DNA of 64,000 nt from Candidatus Kapaibacterium sp. (lineage in GTDB: Bacteria; Bacteroidota; Ignavibacteria; Kapaibacteriales; UBA7675): contig JANQRB010000139.1 in assembly GCA_028284775.1 (NCBI GenBank), positions 124,001 to 188,000 on the forward strand, read 5' to 3'. The notes beneath the pieces were generated by a model. That model was not told the DNA's origin. It searched no databases and saw only the letters and a program-made list of their open reading frames with translations. Numbering within the stretch: position 1 is the stretch's first letter; each line of letters opens with the position of its first letter. A program made the position numbers and the translations under genes. Shown one piece after another: positions 8,781-18,161 of this stretch.

Positions 8781-11700
8781 TCAGGCGCCAATCGGCAGGC
8801 AGACCGTAAATGTCGATCCCTCACCTTCCTTGCTTTCGACCGCTATCGTCCCTTTGTGTAATTCCACAAAGTCTTTGACAATCGAAAGGCCGATACCCGT
8901 GCCCGGCCGATGCATACTATTCGAAGCCCGAAAAAAGGGCGTAAAGAGACGGTCCAGTTCTGTCTGAGGGATGCCGATGCCCCTGTCCATGACTTTGATA
9001 TTGACCTGGTCTTCGTTGCGACACAGCTTGAGCTGTACACTGTGTTTGTTGTCGGAATACTTGATTGCATTGGACAACAAATTTTTGATCACTTGTCGCA
9101 GCAGCTTTTCGTCAGCCCTGACCCAGGGAACGTCTTCGCTGAAATCGCTCTCGATCTGCGTTGCTTTCGGGTCATTTGAACGCAAATGGTCCAATAGTTC
9201 CACGCAAAGAGCGCGCACATCCACAAATTCGAGATTGAGACTTTCGCCAACTGCGGGCAGGGAACTCTGTAGTAAAAAATCATCCATGAGATGTGTGAGC
9301 TCGGTCACGCGGTTTTTGATCTTGCGAACCTCCTCCAACCGATTGACGACATCCATACGATCCACATAGCGTTCAAGCATTTCCGCGGAGGAAAGGATGC
9401 CAGTCAGCGGCGTTCGAAACTCATGCGATACGGTTGAAACAAAGCGCGTCTTAAGCAGGTTCAGTTCCCTTTCGGTTTCCAGGGCTTTACGCAGGTGCAG
9501 CTCTGCCTGCTTCTGCTCCGTGATAATATGACAAAACATGCGGATGATATCGCTTTCGCTCAAATACGATACCGACAGCTCATAAATAATGTGTTCGTGT
9601 TCCAACTCCTGCCGAATGACCGTATCGGGTGCCTCCGTGAGATTTTCGACCCTGCCGACAAGCCAGTTTAGTACGGGATGCGCAAATCCCTGCTCGTCAA
9701 GATCGGGGAAATGTCGATACGCAACCCGATTGCGATAGACTACTTCACCATTCTTTCGGATTTCGATTATCGGGTTGGGGTTTTGCTCGGGAAAGCTGGC
9801 CAGGGCACGCAGTCGCTCTTCGACGGCTTTCTTTTCAGTCACGTCGAGCGCAACCTGGATATAATACCGCTCGCCGCTTTCCACCTGATAACGCGTCGCA
9901 TACATTTCCAGCCAGCGGTACGCACCGGACTTATGCCGAAAACGATAGGTTTCGTGCAGTACCGCGGCCGAGTCTTCCTGAAACCACTTATCCCATTTAT
10001 CATTCACTCTGTCACGGTCATCCGGATGGTACAGATTCATCGTCTGCTCGCGATTGAACTGCGAGAATTCTTCCGGCGTATATCCTGTTTGCCGCACGAA
10101 GGCTTGATTGCCGCCCGAAAAACGGCGTATGCCATCTTTTTCGACCATCTGCATAATCGCAACCGGAACAGCATCGACCAGCACCCGGTTGCGCTCTTCA
10201 CTGTCACGCAACAGGTGCTCCACCTCTTTCAGTCCGGTAATATTGACCGCCGAACCGACTACTTCACGAACTGATCCGCCCTCGTTGACAGGTTCCAGGG
10301 CGTAGAATAGCCATTGTCCATCGAATTCGAGCTCAAATGTAACCGACTCCCCCGCAAAAGCACGATCGAGAAAAGGACCGACGCGGAGACGATGCGCTTC
10401 GCCAAAAACTTCGTCCGGAGCGTATCCTTTCACCCGTTGCGATGTGAATTCACCGGCCAACTTTCCTTCACGCAGCATATAGGCATAGCGGTCGTCGGCC
10501 GTCCGCACAAGCTTGAAGACCAAATTCTGGAGATTCTCGATTGTGCGACGAAAGTCTTTCGTCAGCGAGTCCTCCACGGCATCCTGCGCGCGTTTCAATT
10601 CACTGATATCAACGCAAATCTGATTGAGCGCGTATACGGAGTCGTTCTCATCGACATCGGCGTAGAGGTAGGTGTCGAGCCAGCGCAGCTCATTGTTTCT
10701 GTTGATGATTCGATAATTAATATGCTTGCGACCGATGTAGCCCTGCGCCTGCCATTCCTTGAAAAACGCAAAAATGCGCTCGCGATCCGCCTCGTGAATC
10801 ATCGCCACCAATTCCTGCGGCGTCAGAGCTTCATATTCTTTAAGCGTATAACCGCATTGCCGCTCGAATTCCTGATTCACATACTCGTAGCGATGCTCCT
10901 CGAGCAGATATTTCGTGACGGCAACCGGCGCATTTCGGACAAGCTGACGAAAGTTCTCTTCGCTCTGTCGCAACTCCAGCTCGGCCCGCACCCGGCCCGT
11001 CACGTCGGTCAAAACGCCCACGGATCCGCGCGTGGCAGCAGCTTCGTCGATAATAGACGTCAGCGATATTTCGACCCATATCCGCTCGACGCCGTTCTTA
11101 ACCAGTGTATTCAGATAGCGACCGGATTCACTGCCATAGGTGGTTTGCCAGCGATCCACTTGTCCGCGACTGTCGAAATCGGCATCAAAAACATCTGAGT
11201 AATCACGTCCCAGTAAACTCTCTCTGCTGCGAGCCGTAAGCTCGCACATCCGCGCATTTACGTATTCGATAACGCCATCGGCATTGGCCATAAACAAAGC
11301 TTCGCCAAGGCTTTCGAACACCTTTCGATAGTGGTCCAATTCGGCCAGGCTGCCTGTGGATGTTGGTGTTTCGTTCTCGCTCTCGCTTTCCGAATCCAGC
11401 AGATCGGCGCAACGTACGTGAATCACGTAGCATTCGAGCTGACCCTCGGAATCCTGTGATGTATGCAGAGCACGGCTCAGGTCGAAACGCATTCTCCCGG
11501 GGAAGATTCCTACGAGACGCTGAGCGTCGGATGCACGGACAGAAAGTGCGGCGATTTCAAGGAAGGTCATCTCCCGGGTCAGCTCACCCTCGATGCACTG
11601 AAATCGCAATACATCATCTATCGAAACACTGCCCTTATCTGCTGTCCCAAGCTCACACAGATTCCTGGCGGTATCATCGGCAAAACGTATGCACGCGTCG

Positions 11701-11819
11701 CGGTTCAGGACAAAAACGCATTCTACCCAACGCCCGGTGTCGGCGTCGCGATTTGGCCCCTGCTGATCTGAAGAGAAATCCAGCGGCCGGCGATCGTCGT
11801 GTGCCAATACATTACTCAT
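8781..11819 (-). CDS. Multi-PAS sensor histidine kinase
   Basis: A 1012-residue soluble hybrid-sensor-style kinase. After an N-terminal segment of about 150 residues come at least four PAS folds (about 165-285, 290-415, 420-535, 540-670) and a fifth weaker one (about 670-775). HisKA has FVSTVSHEFRTPL, with the phospho-His near residue 798. The ATPase has NLLSNAIKYS, DRGIGI and GTGIGLSI. There is no receiver domain and no membrane segment, so the input is probably intracellular or redox/light-like through PAS cofactors that cannot be predicted here. The gene lies 165 bases upstream of the TPR kinase on the same strand, so the two may be co-transcribed. No partner regulator is visible. Confidence 0.9.
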   Translation of the reverse strand: MSNVLAHDDRRPLDFSSDQQGPNRDADTGRWVECVFVLNRDACIRFADDTARNLCELGTADKGSVSIDDVLRFQCIEGELTREMTFLEIAALSVRASDAQRLVGIFPGRMRFDLSRALHTSQDSEGQLECYVIHVRCADLLDSESESENETPTSTGSLAELDHYRKVFESLGEALFMANADGVIEYVNARMCELTARSRESLLGRDYSDVFDADFDSRGQVDRWQTTYGSESGRYLNTLVKNGVERIWVEISLTSIIDEAAATRGSVGVLTDVTGRVRAELELRQSEENFRQLVRNAPVAVTKYLLEEHRYEYVNQEFERQCGYTLKEYEALTPQELVAMIHEADRERIFAFFKEWQAQGYIGRKHINYRIINRNNELRWLDTYLYADVDENDSVYALNQICVDISELKRAQDAVEDSLTKDFRRTIENLQNLVFKLVRTADDRYAYMLREGKLAGEFTSQRVKGYAPDEVFGEAHRLRVGPFLDRAFAGESVTFELEFDGQWLFYALEPVNEGGSVREVVGSAVNITGLKEVEHLLRDSEERNRVLVDAVPVAIMQMVEKDGIRRFSGGNQAFVRQTGYTPEEFSQFNREQTMNLYHPDDRDRVNDKWDKWFQEDSAAVLHETYRFRHKSGAYRWLEMYATRYQVESGERYYIQVALDVTEKKAVEERLRALASFPEQNPNPIIEIRKNGEVVYRNRVAYRHFPDLDEQGFAHPVLNWLVGRVENLTEAPDTVIRQELEHEHIIYELSVSYLSESDIIRMFCHIITEQKQAELHLRKALETERELNLLKTRFVSTVSHEFRTPLTGILSSAEMLERYVDRMDVVNRLEEVRKIKNRVTELTHLMDDFLLQSSLPAVGESLNLEFVDVRALCVELLDHLRSNDPKATQIESDFSEDVPWVRADEKLLRQVIKNLLSNAIKYSDNKHSVQLKLCRNEDQVNIKVMDRGIGIPQTELDRLFTPFFRASNSMHRPGTGIGLSIVKDFVELHKGTIAVESKEGEGSTFTVCLPIGA

Positions 11820-12198
11820 GCCTGGATATGCTCAATCGTCTCCGGACGCCCGCGTCCGCCAGTGACAGTTCGCCGATTATCAAAGGAAGGGTTTATAAGA
11901 CGCTGCCGTGACAGTCAACCGACAGAGGCAAACCGAGACCTAGGTCCACTAATTCCAATGAGCAAGAGCAGCCAAAGCGAGCGGGAATCTCCAAATCCTT
12001 AACTTAGCGTCAATGCTCAATATATGCAACCCAATTGGCAAATTGCGAACCGACACTACCTGTGCGGGCTTGTGAATGGCAATTTCACCGGTCTGTATCA
12101 GCCCCTGGTCTGTCTTTCTTGGCGTCATAGGCGGTGTATATTTTCGTATATTCGTAGCCCGAAATCCGGCAACTACATTTTAACTATAACATTCATCC
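11820..12198. other. Divergent promoter region between PAS kinase and lgt
   Basis: 379 bases separate two divergent start codons, so promoters for both directions should lie here. TATATTTTCGTATATTCG at about 12137-12154 resembles the TAnnTTTG-type -7 element seen in Bacteroidota and lies about 45 bases before lgt. The match is imperfect. No gene or repeat is seen. Confidence 0.4.
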
Positions 12199-13014
12199 AT
12201 GGACTTTCTTTCCGCCATCCCCTGGGATTTCTCACCTGATATCATTGACTTTGGATTGTTCAAGATTCGCTGGTACGGCATCCTGTTTGCGCTGCCATTT
12301 ATTGTCGGCTACTATCTGATGCTTCCGATCTTCAGAGAAGAAGGCAAAAAACAGGAAGAACTGGAAACGCTTACGATTTATATGATTGTCTCTACTATCG
12401 TCGGCGCGCGCCTTGGGCACTGCCTCTTTTACGATCCGATTCAGTATCTCAGCCACCCACTCGAAATTCTCAAGGTCTGGGAAGGCGGTCTGGCCAGTCA
12501 CGGAGCCGCTCTCGGTATTATGGCCGGAATGTATCTATTTGCGCGCAAACGCAAAGGATTTACTTTTCTTTGGGTGGCGGACCGCGTTGTCCTGGTCGTC
12601 GCCATTTCCGGTATTTCAATCAGACTGGGCAACTTATTCAATTCGGAAATTTATGGCATTGCGACCGATCTGCCCTGGGGATTCATATTTCTCAACGACG
12701 GTCAGACTATCGCCCGCCACCCGACGCAGATATATGAGGCGCTGGCCTATGGCTTTGTGTTCGCGCTGTTGTACGGTCGATACCGAAAGTACAAGACCAA
12801 GTTGCAGCAGGGCTCGCAATTGGCCTGGTTTCTCATTTTAGTGTTCAGCGCTCGCTTTCTGATCGAATTTGTTAAGATCCCCCAGAAAGGACTTGATGAC
12901 GGTACATTGCCGCTGCAAATGGGGCAGTTGCTGAGTATTCCTCTTATTGCACTCGGTGTATATCTCCTCCTTAAACATCGCAGGCGGCAGCCGGCGGCAA
13001 TGCTCAATTCCTGA
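12199..13014 (+). CDS. lgt: Prolipoprotein diacylglyceryl transferase
   Basis: A 271-residue inner-membrane enzyme that moves diacylglycerol from phosphatidylglycerol to the lipobox Cys of prolipoproteins, the first step of lipoprotein maturation. Visible family marks are IRWYGILFA near the N-terminus, GARLGH (69-74) in place of the usual GGRLGY, His101 in GGLASHGAALG, IRLGNLFNSE (141-150, with the essential Arg) and ARHPTQIYEA. Seven hydrophobic segments fit the family, as does the length. Several lipoproteins in this window (18162, 29375, 39225, 45180, 47249) would be its substrates. No strong ribosome binding site precedes the ATG. Confidence 0.95.
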   Translation: MDFLSAIPWDFSPDIIDFGLFKIRWYGILFALPFIVGYYLMLPIFREEGKKQEELETLTIYMIVSTIVGARLGHCLFYDPIQYLSHPLEILKVWEGGLASHGAALGIMAGMYLFARKRKGFTFLWVADRVVLVVAISGISIRLGNLFNSEIYGIATDLPWGFIFLNDGQTIARHPTQIYEALAYGFVFALLYGRYRKYKTKLQQGSQLAWFLILVFSARFLIEFVKIPQKGLDDGTLPLQMGQLLSIPLIALGVYLLLKHRRRQPAAMLNS

Positions 13015-13069
13015 ATGATTCTCAAGCGTCGCTTGCCGACGAGTCATCGCACAAATCAACTGACAAGGC

Positions 13070-14893
13070 ATGAAATCAAGTACAATTCCTCGTCGCATTG
13101 CTCTTCGGGATTTCTTTCGCAATCCGGCGGCTGGTAACTTTCAGATTTCTCCGGATGGCGAGTTCATCTCTTATCTGAAGCCCTACCAAAACCGCATGAA
13201 TATCTTTGTCAGGCCGCGCGACGGCGGCGGCGAACGGCGCGTCAGTTCGGCTACGAGTCGCGATATTACGGCCTACATGTGGAAAAACGATCGATTGTTG
13301 TATATGCGCGACTCGGCAGGTGATGAAAATTATCGCCTGTATAGCGTCGATCGCCAAGGTAACAACTACCGCGACCTGACGCCCTTTGAGAATGTGCGCG
13401 TCAAACTGGTAGATGAATTGCCCGATATCAACGACGAAGTGCTCATCTCAATGAATCACCGCCGTAAGGATGTCTTCGATGTTTATCGCCTTAATATCGA
13501 AACCGGCGATCTGCAAATGGTGGCCGAAAATCCCGGCAACATCACAAGCTGGATCACCGATCACGAAGGACGTCTGCGCCTGGCTTTCGCCGCCGATGGC
13601 GTGGATGAGGCGATTCTCTATCGCGATTCGGAACAGGATGAATTCCGCTGTCTGATGCGCAATAATTTCAAGACCTCCGTCTTCCCGCTCTTTTTTACCT
13701 TTGACAACGCAAATTTTTATGCGATTTCCAATCAGAACCGCGACAAAAAAGCGATAGTCTTGTTCGACATCGCCCAGGGCCGGGAACGTGAACTGTTGTT
13801 TGAGCATCCCGATGTCGATGTCAGCGGCCTCAGCTATTCACATTACCACAAACGCTTATGGGTGGCGAGTTTTACAACATGGAAACGACAACTGCACTTC
13901 TTCGACCAGGAAATCAAAGAAGTGTACGATTCGCTTTTTCGGCGATTCGAGAATAAAGAAGTGAGCATCGTTGATACGGACAAAACAGAACGTCGTTTGA
14001 TTGTTCGCAGCTACAGCGATCGTTCGCTCGGCAGCTACTATTTGTATGATCGTGCCGACGACAGCCTGGAGCTTCTCTGCGAAGTGAGCCCCTGGCTGAA
14101 TGAAGAAGAGCTTTGCCCGATGAAGCCGATAGAGTTCACCGCTCGCGACGGTTTACAGATTCACGGCTATCTCACCCTGCCGCTTGGACGCCCGGGCAGG
14201 AATCTGCCGACCGTTCTGCACGTTCATGGCGGTCCTTGGGCACGAGACAGCTGGGGCTACCGGGCACAGACGCAATTTTTGGCCAATCGCGGTTACGCTG
14301 TGCTGCAGATCAACTTCCGAGGCTCCACTGGCTATGGAAGAGAGTTCTGGAAAGCCTCGTTTCGTCAATGGGGAGCGGCAATGCAAGACGACCTCAGCGA
14401 CGGTGTTCACTGGCTGATTGACCAAGGTATTGCCGATCCGGATCGCGTGGCAATTTACGGCGGTTCGTATGGCGGCTATGCCACGCTGGCGGGCCTGTGT
14501 TTCACACCGGACCTTTATACCTGCGGTATCGACTTCGTCGGCGTTTCCAATCTGCTCACATTCATGAACTCCATTCCTCCATACTGGAAACCCCTGCAAA
14601 CCAAGATGTACGAGATTATCGGTCATCCCGAACGCGACCGAGATATGTTAACTCAGCGATCACCCGTTTTTAATGTTGATAAAATCAAGGCTCCCCTGCT
14701 CGTTGCTCAGGGCGCCAAAGATCCGCGTGTCAATATCGAAGAGTCAAATCAGATCGTCAATGCGCTGCGGGAACGCGGCATCGACGTACCCTACATCGTT
14801 AAGGATAACGAAGGACACGGCTTTCACAATGAAGAGAATCGCCTTGAGTTTTACGAGGCGATGGAACAGTTTCTTGCGAAACATCTGGAATAA
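13070..14893 (+). CDS. S9-family (prolyl oligopeptidase-like) serine peptidase
   Basis: A 607-residue protein with an N-terminal seven-bladed propeller region (about 1-340) and a C-terminal alpha/beta hydrolase. The catalytic triad is visible: Ser466 in GGSYGGYATLAG, Asp551 in AKDPRVN and His583 in EGHGFH. The oxyanion-side motif HVHGGPWARDSWGY is also typical. This is the acylaminoacyl-peptidase/dipeptidyl-peptidase group, which trims short peptides. There is no signal peptide, so a cytoplasmic role in peptide turnover is likely. It starts 55 bases after lgt on the same strand. The exact substrate cannot be read from sequence. Confidence 0.92.
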   Translation: MKSSTIPRRIALRDFFRNPAAGNFQISPDGEFISYLKPYQNRMNIFVRPRDGGGERRVSSATSRDITAYMWKNDRLLYMRDSAGDENYRLYSVDRQGNNYRDLTPFENVRVKLVDELPDINDEVLISMNHRRKDVFDVYRLNIETGDLQMVAENPGNITSWITDHEGRLRLAFAADGVDEAILYRDSEQDEFRCLMRNNFKTSVFPLFFTFDNANFYAISNQNRDKKAIVLFDIAQGRERELLFEHPDVDVSGLSYSHYHKRLWVASFTTWKRQLHFFDQEIKEVYDSLFRRFENKEVSIVDTDKTERRLIVRSYSDRSLGSYYLYDRADDSLELLCEVSPWLNEEELCPMKPIEFTARDGLQIHGYLTLPLGRPGRNLPTVLHVHGGPWARDSWGYRAQTQFLANRGYAVLQINFRGSTGYGREFWKASFRQWGAAMQDDLSDGVHWLIDQGIADPDRVAIYGGSYGGYATLAGLCFTPDLYTCGIDFVGVSNLLTFMNSIPPYWKPLQTKMYEIIGHPERDRDMLTQRSPVFNVDKIKAPLLVAQGAKDPRVNIEESNQIVNALRERGIDVPYIVKDNEGHGFHNEENRLEFYEAMEQFLAKHLE

Positions 14894-14970
14894 AGTTCTG
14901 CGCGCTTCACATCATTTTGTCCATCCATTCGTCTGCATTGGTTATGCAAAACGGACAAGGAACAGCTTGA

Positions 14971-15480
14971 ATGGCTAGAAATTCCACATCAATGTTTAAC
15001 GAGAAGAAGGCCGCCGGCCATGCCGCTTCATCACCATCCGACAAGGATACAGACCAAGATAGGCTGACGGGAACTCAACGCGAGCGGCTCAGCAAACAGC
15101 TCGATGAACGGACACGCGACTTCCGTCCCGAAGATGAAGAGAAGGTGCTGCGCCAGGTGCCCGCCAAGGTACAAGACATACTCAACTCGACGGCAAAACA
15201 ACGTCCTTTCGTCTTGCGTTTGCTAGCCAATGTCAGGGAAATGTTTAGCCTGCTGCGCGATCCTGATTTTAAGTTGCAGTTGACCACCAAAGCGATTCTC
15301 GTTGCGGCACTGGGCTATTTCGTCCTGCCCTTCGATCTTATCCCGGATTTTTTGCCGATCGTTGGTTATCTCGATGACGCCTTTATTATCAGTCTGGCTC
15401 TGGCGCGCATTACTCATGAGCTCGAACGTTTCCGCGCAACAAGCGGTCGCGGGGGCGTTGAAGCCGAGTCCGGCAGCTGA
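14971..15480 (+). CDS. DUF1232 (YkvA-like) membrane protein
   Basis: A 169-residue protein. A charged N-terminal half of about 95 residues is followed by the DUF1232 core [20 protein letters not shown], which holds a short hydrophobic hairpin. Function of the family is unknown. Members are thought to be small membrane-associated proteins. The last 67 bases overlap the convergent rsmI gene, so the two messages are antisense at their 3' ends. Confidence 0.85.
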   Translation: MARNSTSMFNEKKAAGHAASSPSDKDTDQDRLTGTQRERLSKQLDERTRDFRPEDEEKVLRQVPAKVQDILNSTAKQRPFVLRLLANVREMFSLLRDPDFKLQLTTKAILVAALGYFVLPFDLIPDFLPIVGYLDDAFIISLALARITHELERFRATSGRGGVEAESGS

Positions 15481-16313
15481 CTTTTGCTCCGATCCTTCAA
15501 AAATCGCGAGGTCTTGCCCTGGCCGCCGCTAGCCTTTTTGCTCCATTTGCTACCGCCGAATTTTTTAGCGGTATGAGATTTCCGGCTGTGTGGCTTGCGC
15601 TCGCCGGCTGAAAAGCCCGCGAAACACAAGACAAACTCGCCCTTGAATTTCAGCTTGCTGAATTTCCGCCACAATTCGTCAATCGTACCATAATGGTGGG
15701 TCTCCGAAGGCATCGTGAGGTTGCAGCCCAGATAAGCCCGTCGATCCGCAAGTACCGTTGCCGCCGCTTCGAGAAAGGGCTTTAGTCGATAAGGCGTTTC
15801 AAGCAGGACAACGGTGCGCGGCTCCTTCGCCAAGCTACGTAATTGCTGCAGCCGCTCATCCGACTCGCGGCTGAGAAATCCTGCGTACAAAAACTGACTG
15901 CTGTCCAAGCCGCTGGTAACAAGCGCTGTCAGGATGCTGGATACCCCGGGAATTGCCGTAACGTTGATTCCCAATTCCAGAGCGCGTCGAACAAGCCCCT
16001 GCCCCGGGTCGGCAACAAGCGGCGTGCCGCAGTCTGAGATCAGCGCCAGGGCACTACCCGTCTGGAGTTTTTGCAGCAAGATTTCGGTTTGTTCCTGCTC
16101 ATTGTGTTCGTGGAGCTCTTCAATCGGTTTGCTTACGCGGTGCTGGTGCAGTAGACGTGCCCCTACCTTCAGCTCCTCGCAGACTACCAGATCAGCCTTT
16201 TTAAGCACTTCGATCGCGCGCAGCGTAATGTCGTCGAAATTGCCGATCGGCGTCGAGACAATAAACAATGTCCCCGTGGGAGCGCTGTCTTCAATACTGT
16301 TTGGAGTTTCCAT
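15414..16313 (-). CDS. rsmI: 16S rRNA (cytidine-1402-2'-O)-methyltransferase
   Basis: A SAM-dependent tetrapyrrole-methylase-fold enzyme that 2'-O-methylates C1402 of 16S rRNA at the decoding site. Motifs are [19 protein letters not shown] at the N-terminus, [19 protein letters not shown] and [13 protein letters not shown] chose the ATG at 16313 over a TTG four codons upstream. The catalytic body ends near residue 240. The remaining 60 residues are Lys/Arg/Ser-rich low-complexity sequence, much of which overlaps the 3' end of the DUF1232 gene. Such basic tails may bind RNA, or the tail may simply be read-through into the neighbour. Confidence 0.93.
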   Translation of the reverse strand: METPNSIEDSAPTGTLFIVSTPIGNFDDITLRAIEVLKKADLVVCEELKVGARLLHQHRVSKPIEELHEHNEQEQTEILLQKLQTGSALALISDCGTPLVADPGQGLVRRALELGINVTAIPGVSSILTALVTSGLDSSQFLYAGFLSRESDERLQQLRSLAKEPRTVVLLETPYRLKPFLEAAATVLADRRAYLGCNLTMPSETHHYGTIDELWRKFSKLKFKGEFVLCFAGFSAGERKPHSRKSHTAKKFGGSKWSKKASGGQGKTSRFLKDRSKSQLPDSASTPPRPLVARKRSSS

Positions 16314-16411
16314 AAGAAGCCGCAAAAATACGAAAATTCGGTCCTTGCCAAAGTGCCGGCACCATAGTAAATTGGCGCGCCGAGGAATCCGCCCGGTAGA
16401 ATGCGCTCCTT

Positions 16412-17197
16412 ATGACCGGGAAAAGAATTGAGACGGATATGTCAACTCCATTGTCTGTAGAGCCGGAAGAACAACAGCGTCTGATCCAAACTAAGTATAA
16501 GCAGGTACTGGATCGATGTAAGCTGGCGGCTCAATGCGCGCAGCGCGATCCGGCGGAAATTCGCATCGTCGCAGTCAGTAAGGCGCAGCCCGTCCGTGTT
16601 CTACAGGCGGCAATGGATAGCGGCATAGCCAGGTTTGGTGAAAACTATGTGCAGGAGTTTATCCAGAAAGCTGCCACGCTGGAGGCGGCGGGCGATCGGG
16701 TCGGCCCCTCGCCGGAATGGCATTTCATCGGACACCTGCAACGCAACAAAGTCAAATACATCGCCGAACGCTGTACATTGATTCACTCGGTCGACTCGCT
16801 GCGGCTGGCAGAAGAACTGTCGCAGCAGGCTCTGCGCCATCAACGTCGGATGGATGTTCTGCTGCAAGTGAATACTTCCGGCGAAGAGTCGAAATACGGT
16901 GTTCGGCCCGAGGAAGCTGCAACGCTTGCCGAAACGCTGCTGCCCCTGCCCGGCATTGCAGTTAAAGGTCTTATGACGATCGCGGTGTTTGCCGACAATG
17001 CTGCAGTCACACGACCGATGTTTCGCACTTTGCGTGAACTGCGCGACGATCTTGCCTCCCGTTTTGCCGACGAGGTACATAGTCTGCGGGAATTGTCAAT
17101 GGGAATGACCAATGACTTTGAAACGGCGATTGCCGAAGGGGCGACCTTGCTGCGAATCGGCACGGCTATTTTCGGGCCGCGTAGCTCTAACAAGTAA
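16412..17197 (+). CDS. YggS-family pyridoxal phosphate homeostasis protein
   Basis: A 261-residue alanine-racemase-N-fold protein that binds PLP and buffers the free cofactor. The PLP lysine is in IVAVSKAQPV. GENYVQEF and WHFIGHLQRNK follow as in all YggS/PLPBP proteins, with LSMGMTNDFETAI near the end. A second in-frame ATG at 16439 would remove nine residues and gives a protein closer to the usual 230-250 length. It sits before a purine phosphorylase, not in the cell-division operon common elsewhere. Confidence 0.93.
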   Translation: MTGKRIETDMSTPLSVEPEEQQRLIQTKYKQVLDRCKLAAQCAQRDPAEIRIVAVSKAQPVRVLQAAMDSGIARFGENYVQEFIQKAATLEAAGDRVGPSPEWHFIGHLQRNKVKYIAERCTLIHSVDSLRLAEELSQQALRHQRRMDVLLQVNTSGEESKYGVRPEEAATLAETLLPLPGIAVKGLMTIAVFADNAAVTRPMFRTLRELRDDLASRFADEVHSLRELSMGMTNDFETAIAEGATLLRIGTAIFGPRSSNK

Positions 17198-17262
17198 CAT
17201 TTCGGATGAACTGTGGTCGCGCACCGCAGCTATGAGTTGAGTAAACAGACGAAGATTTCCCT

Positions 17263-18087
17263 ATGACGATGAGCCCGGATATCGATGCTGCCTTCGACTT
17301 TATTCGTCAACAAACTGATTTGACGCCCGCGACGGGTATTATACTGGGAACCGGCCTTGGCGGACTGGTAAACGACCTCGACATCGAACAGGCGATAGAT
17401 TATGAAACCATTCCCGGCTTTCCGGTATCAACGGTTGAAACGCATTCCGGTCGATTGCTGTTCGGCAGACTTGGCGGGCAGACGGTGGCGGCCATGCAGG
17501 GCCGGTTTCATTATTACGAAGGTTATTCCATGCAGCAACTCGCCTTTCCGCTGCGTGTGATGAAAAAGCTCGGCGTTGAGCGACTCTTTATTTCCAATGC
17601 CTGCGGTGCGATGAATCCGCAGTACCGCAAGGGCGACGTCATGATCATCGAGGATCATATCAACCTTATCGGCGACAACCCTCTGATCGGACCCAATGAT
17701 GAAACGCTTGGGCCTCGTTTCCCGGACATGTGTGAGCCGTATTCGCGGCGATTGATCGAAATAGCCGAAGCGGTTGCGCTCGAGCAGCGCATCAAACTGC
17801 AAAAAGGAGTCTACGTTGCGGTTGCCGGGCCGAATCTCGAGACGCGTGCCGAGTACCGTTTTTTACGCATCATTGGCGCAGACGTAGTCGGTATGAGCAC
17901 GGTACCTGAAGTGATCGCAGCCCGCCATCTGAATATGGAGGTCTTCGGCATCTCCATCGTAACGGATGAGTGTTTTCCGGAAGCGCTGCAGCCGGTGAAT
18001 ATTCAGGACATAATTGCGACGGCAATGGCGGCCGAGCCGCAGATGACGACGATTCTGAAAGGTGTTGTCGCCGCCGTCGGATCTTAG
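17263..18087 (+). CDS. Purine nucleoside phosphorylase (trimeric type)
   Basis: A 274-residue PNP that splits inosine or guanosine with phosphate to free base and ribose-1-phosphate in purine salvage. Family marks are GIILGTGLGGL (phosphate loop), THSGRLLFGRLGG, MQGRFHYYEGY, ISNACGAMNP, GPNLETRAEYRFLR (base binding), VGMSTVPEVIAARH and SIVTDECFPE. Length and motifs fit the low-molecular-mass trimeric class (punA/PNP II), rather than hexameric DeoD. It lies 65 bases after the YggS-type gene on the same strand. Confidence 0.93.
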   Translation: MTMSPDIDAAFDFIRQQTDLTPATGIILGTGLGGLVNDLDIEQAIDYETIPGFPVSTVETHSGRLLFGRLGGQTVAAMQGRFHYYEGYSMQQLAFPLRVMKKLGVERLFISNACGAMNPQYRKGDVMIIEDHINLIGDNPLIGPNDETLGPRFPDMCEPYSRRLIEIAEAVALEQRIKLQKGVYVAVAGPNLETRAEYRFLRIIGADVVGMSTVPEVIAARHLNMEVFGISIVTDECFPEALQPVNIQDIIATAMAAEPQMTTILKGVVAAVGS

Positions 18088-18161
18088 CCCGACTTTTCCT
18101 TTTAATTAATTGTGAAAGCTGTATTTTCCAGGCAGAGATAAAGTTTCTAAGGAATGGATCC

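Noticed and set aside
10314-11198. 294-codon open frame on the + strand
   Set aside because: Antisense to the PAS kinase. A biased third codon position produces long mirror frames there.
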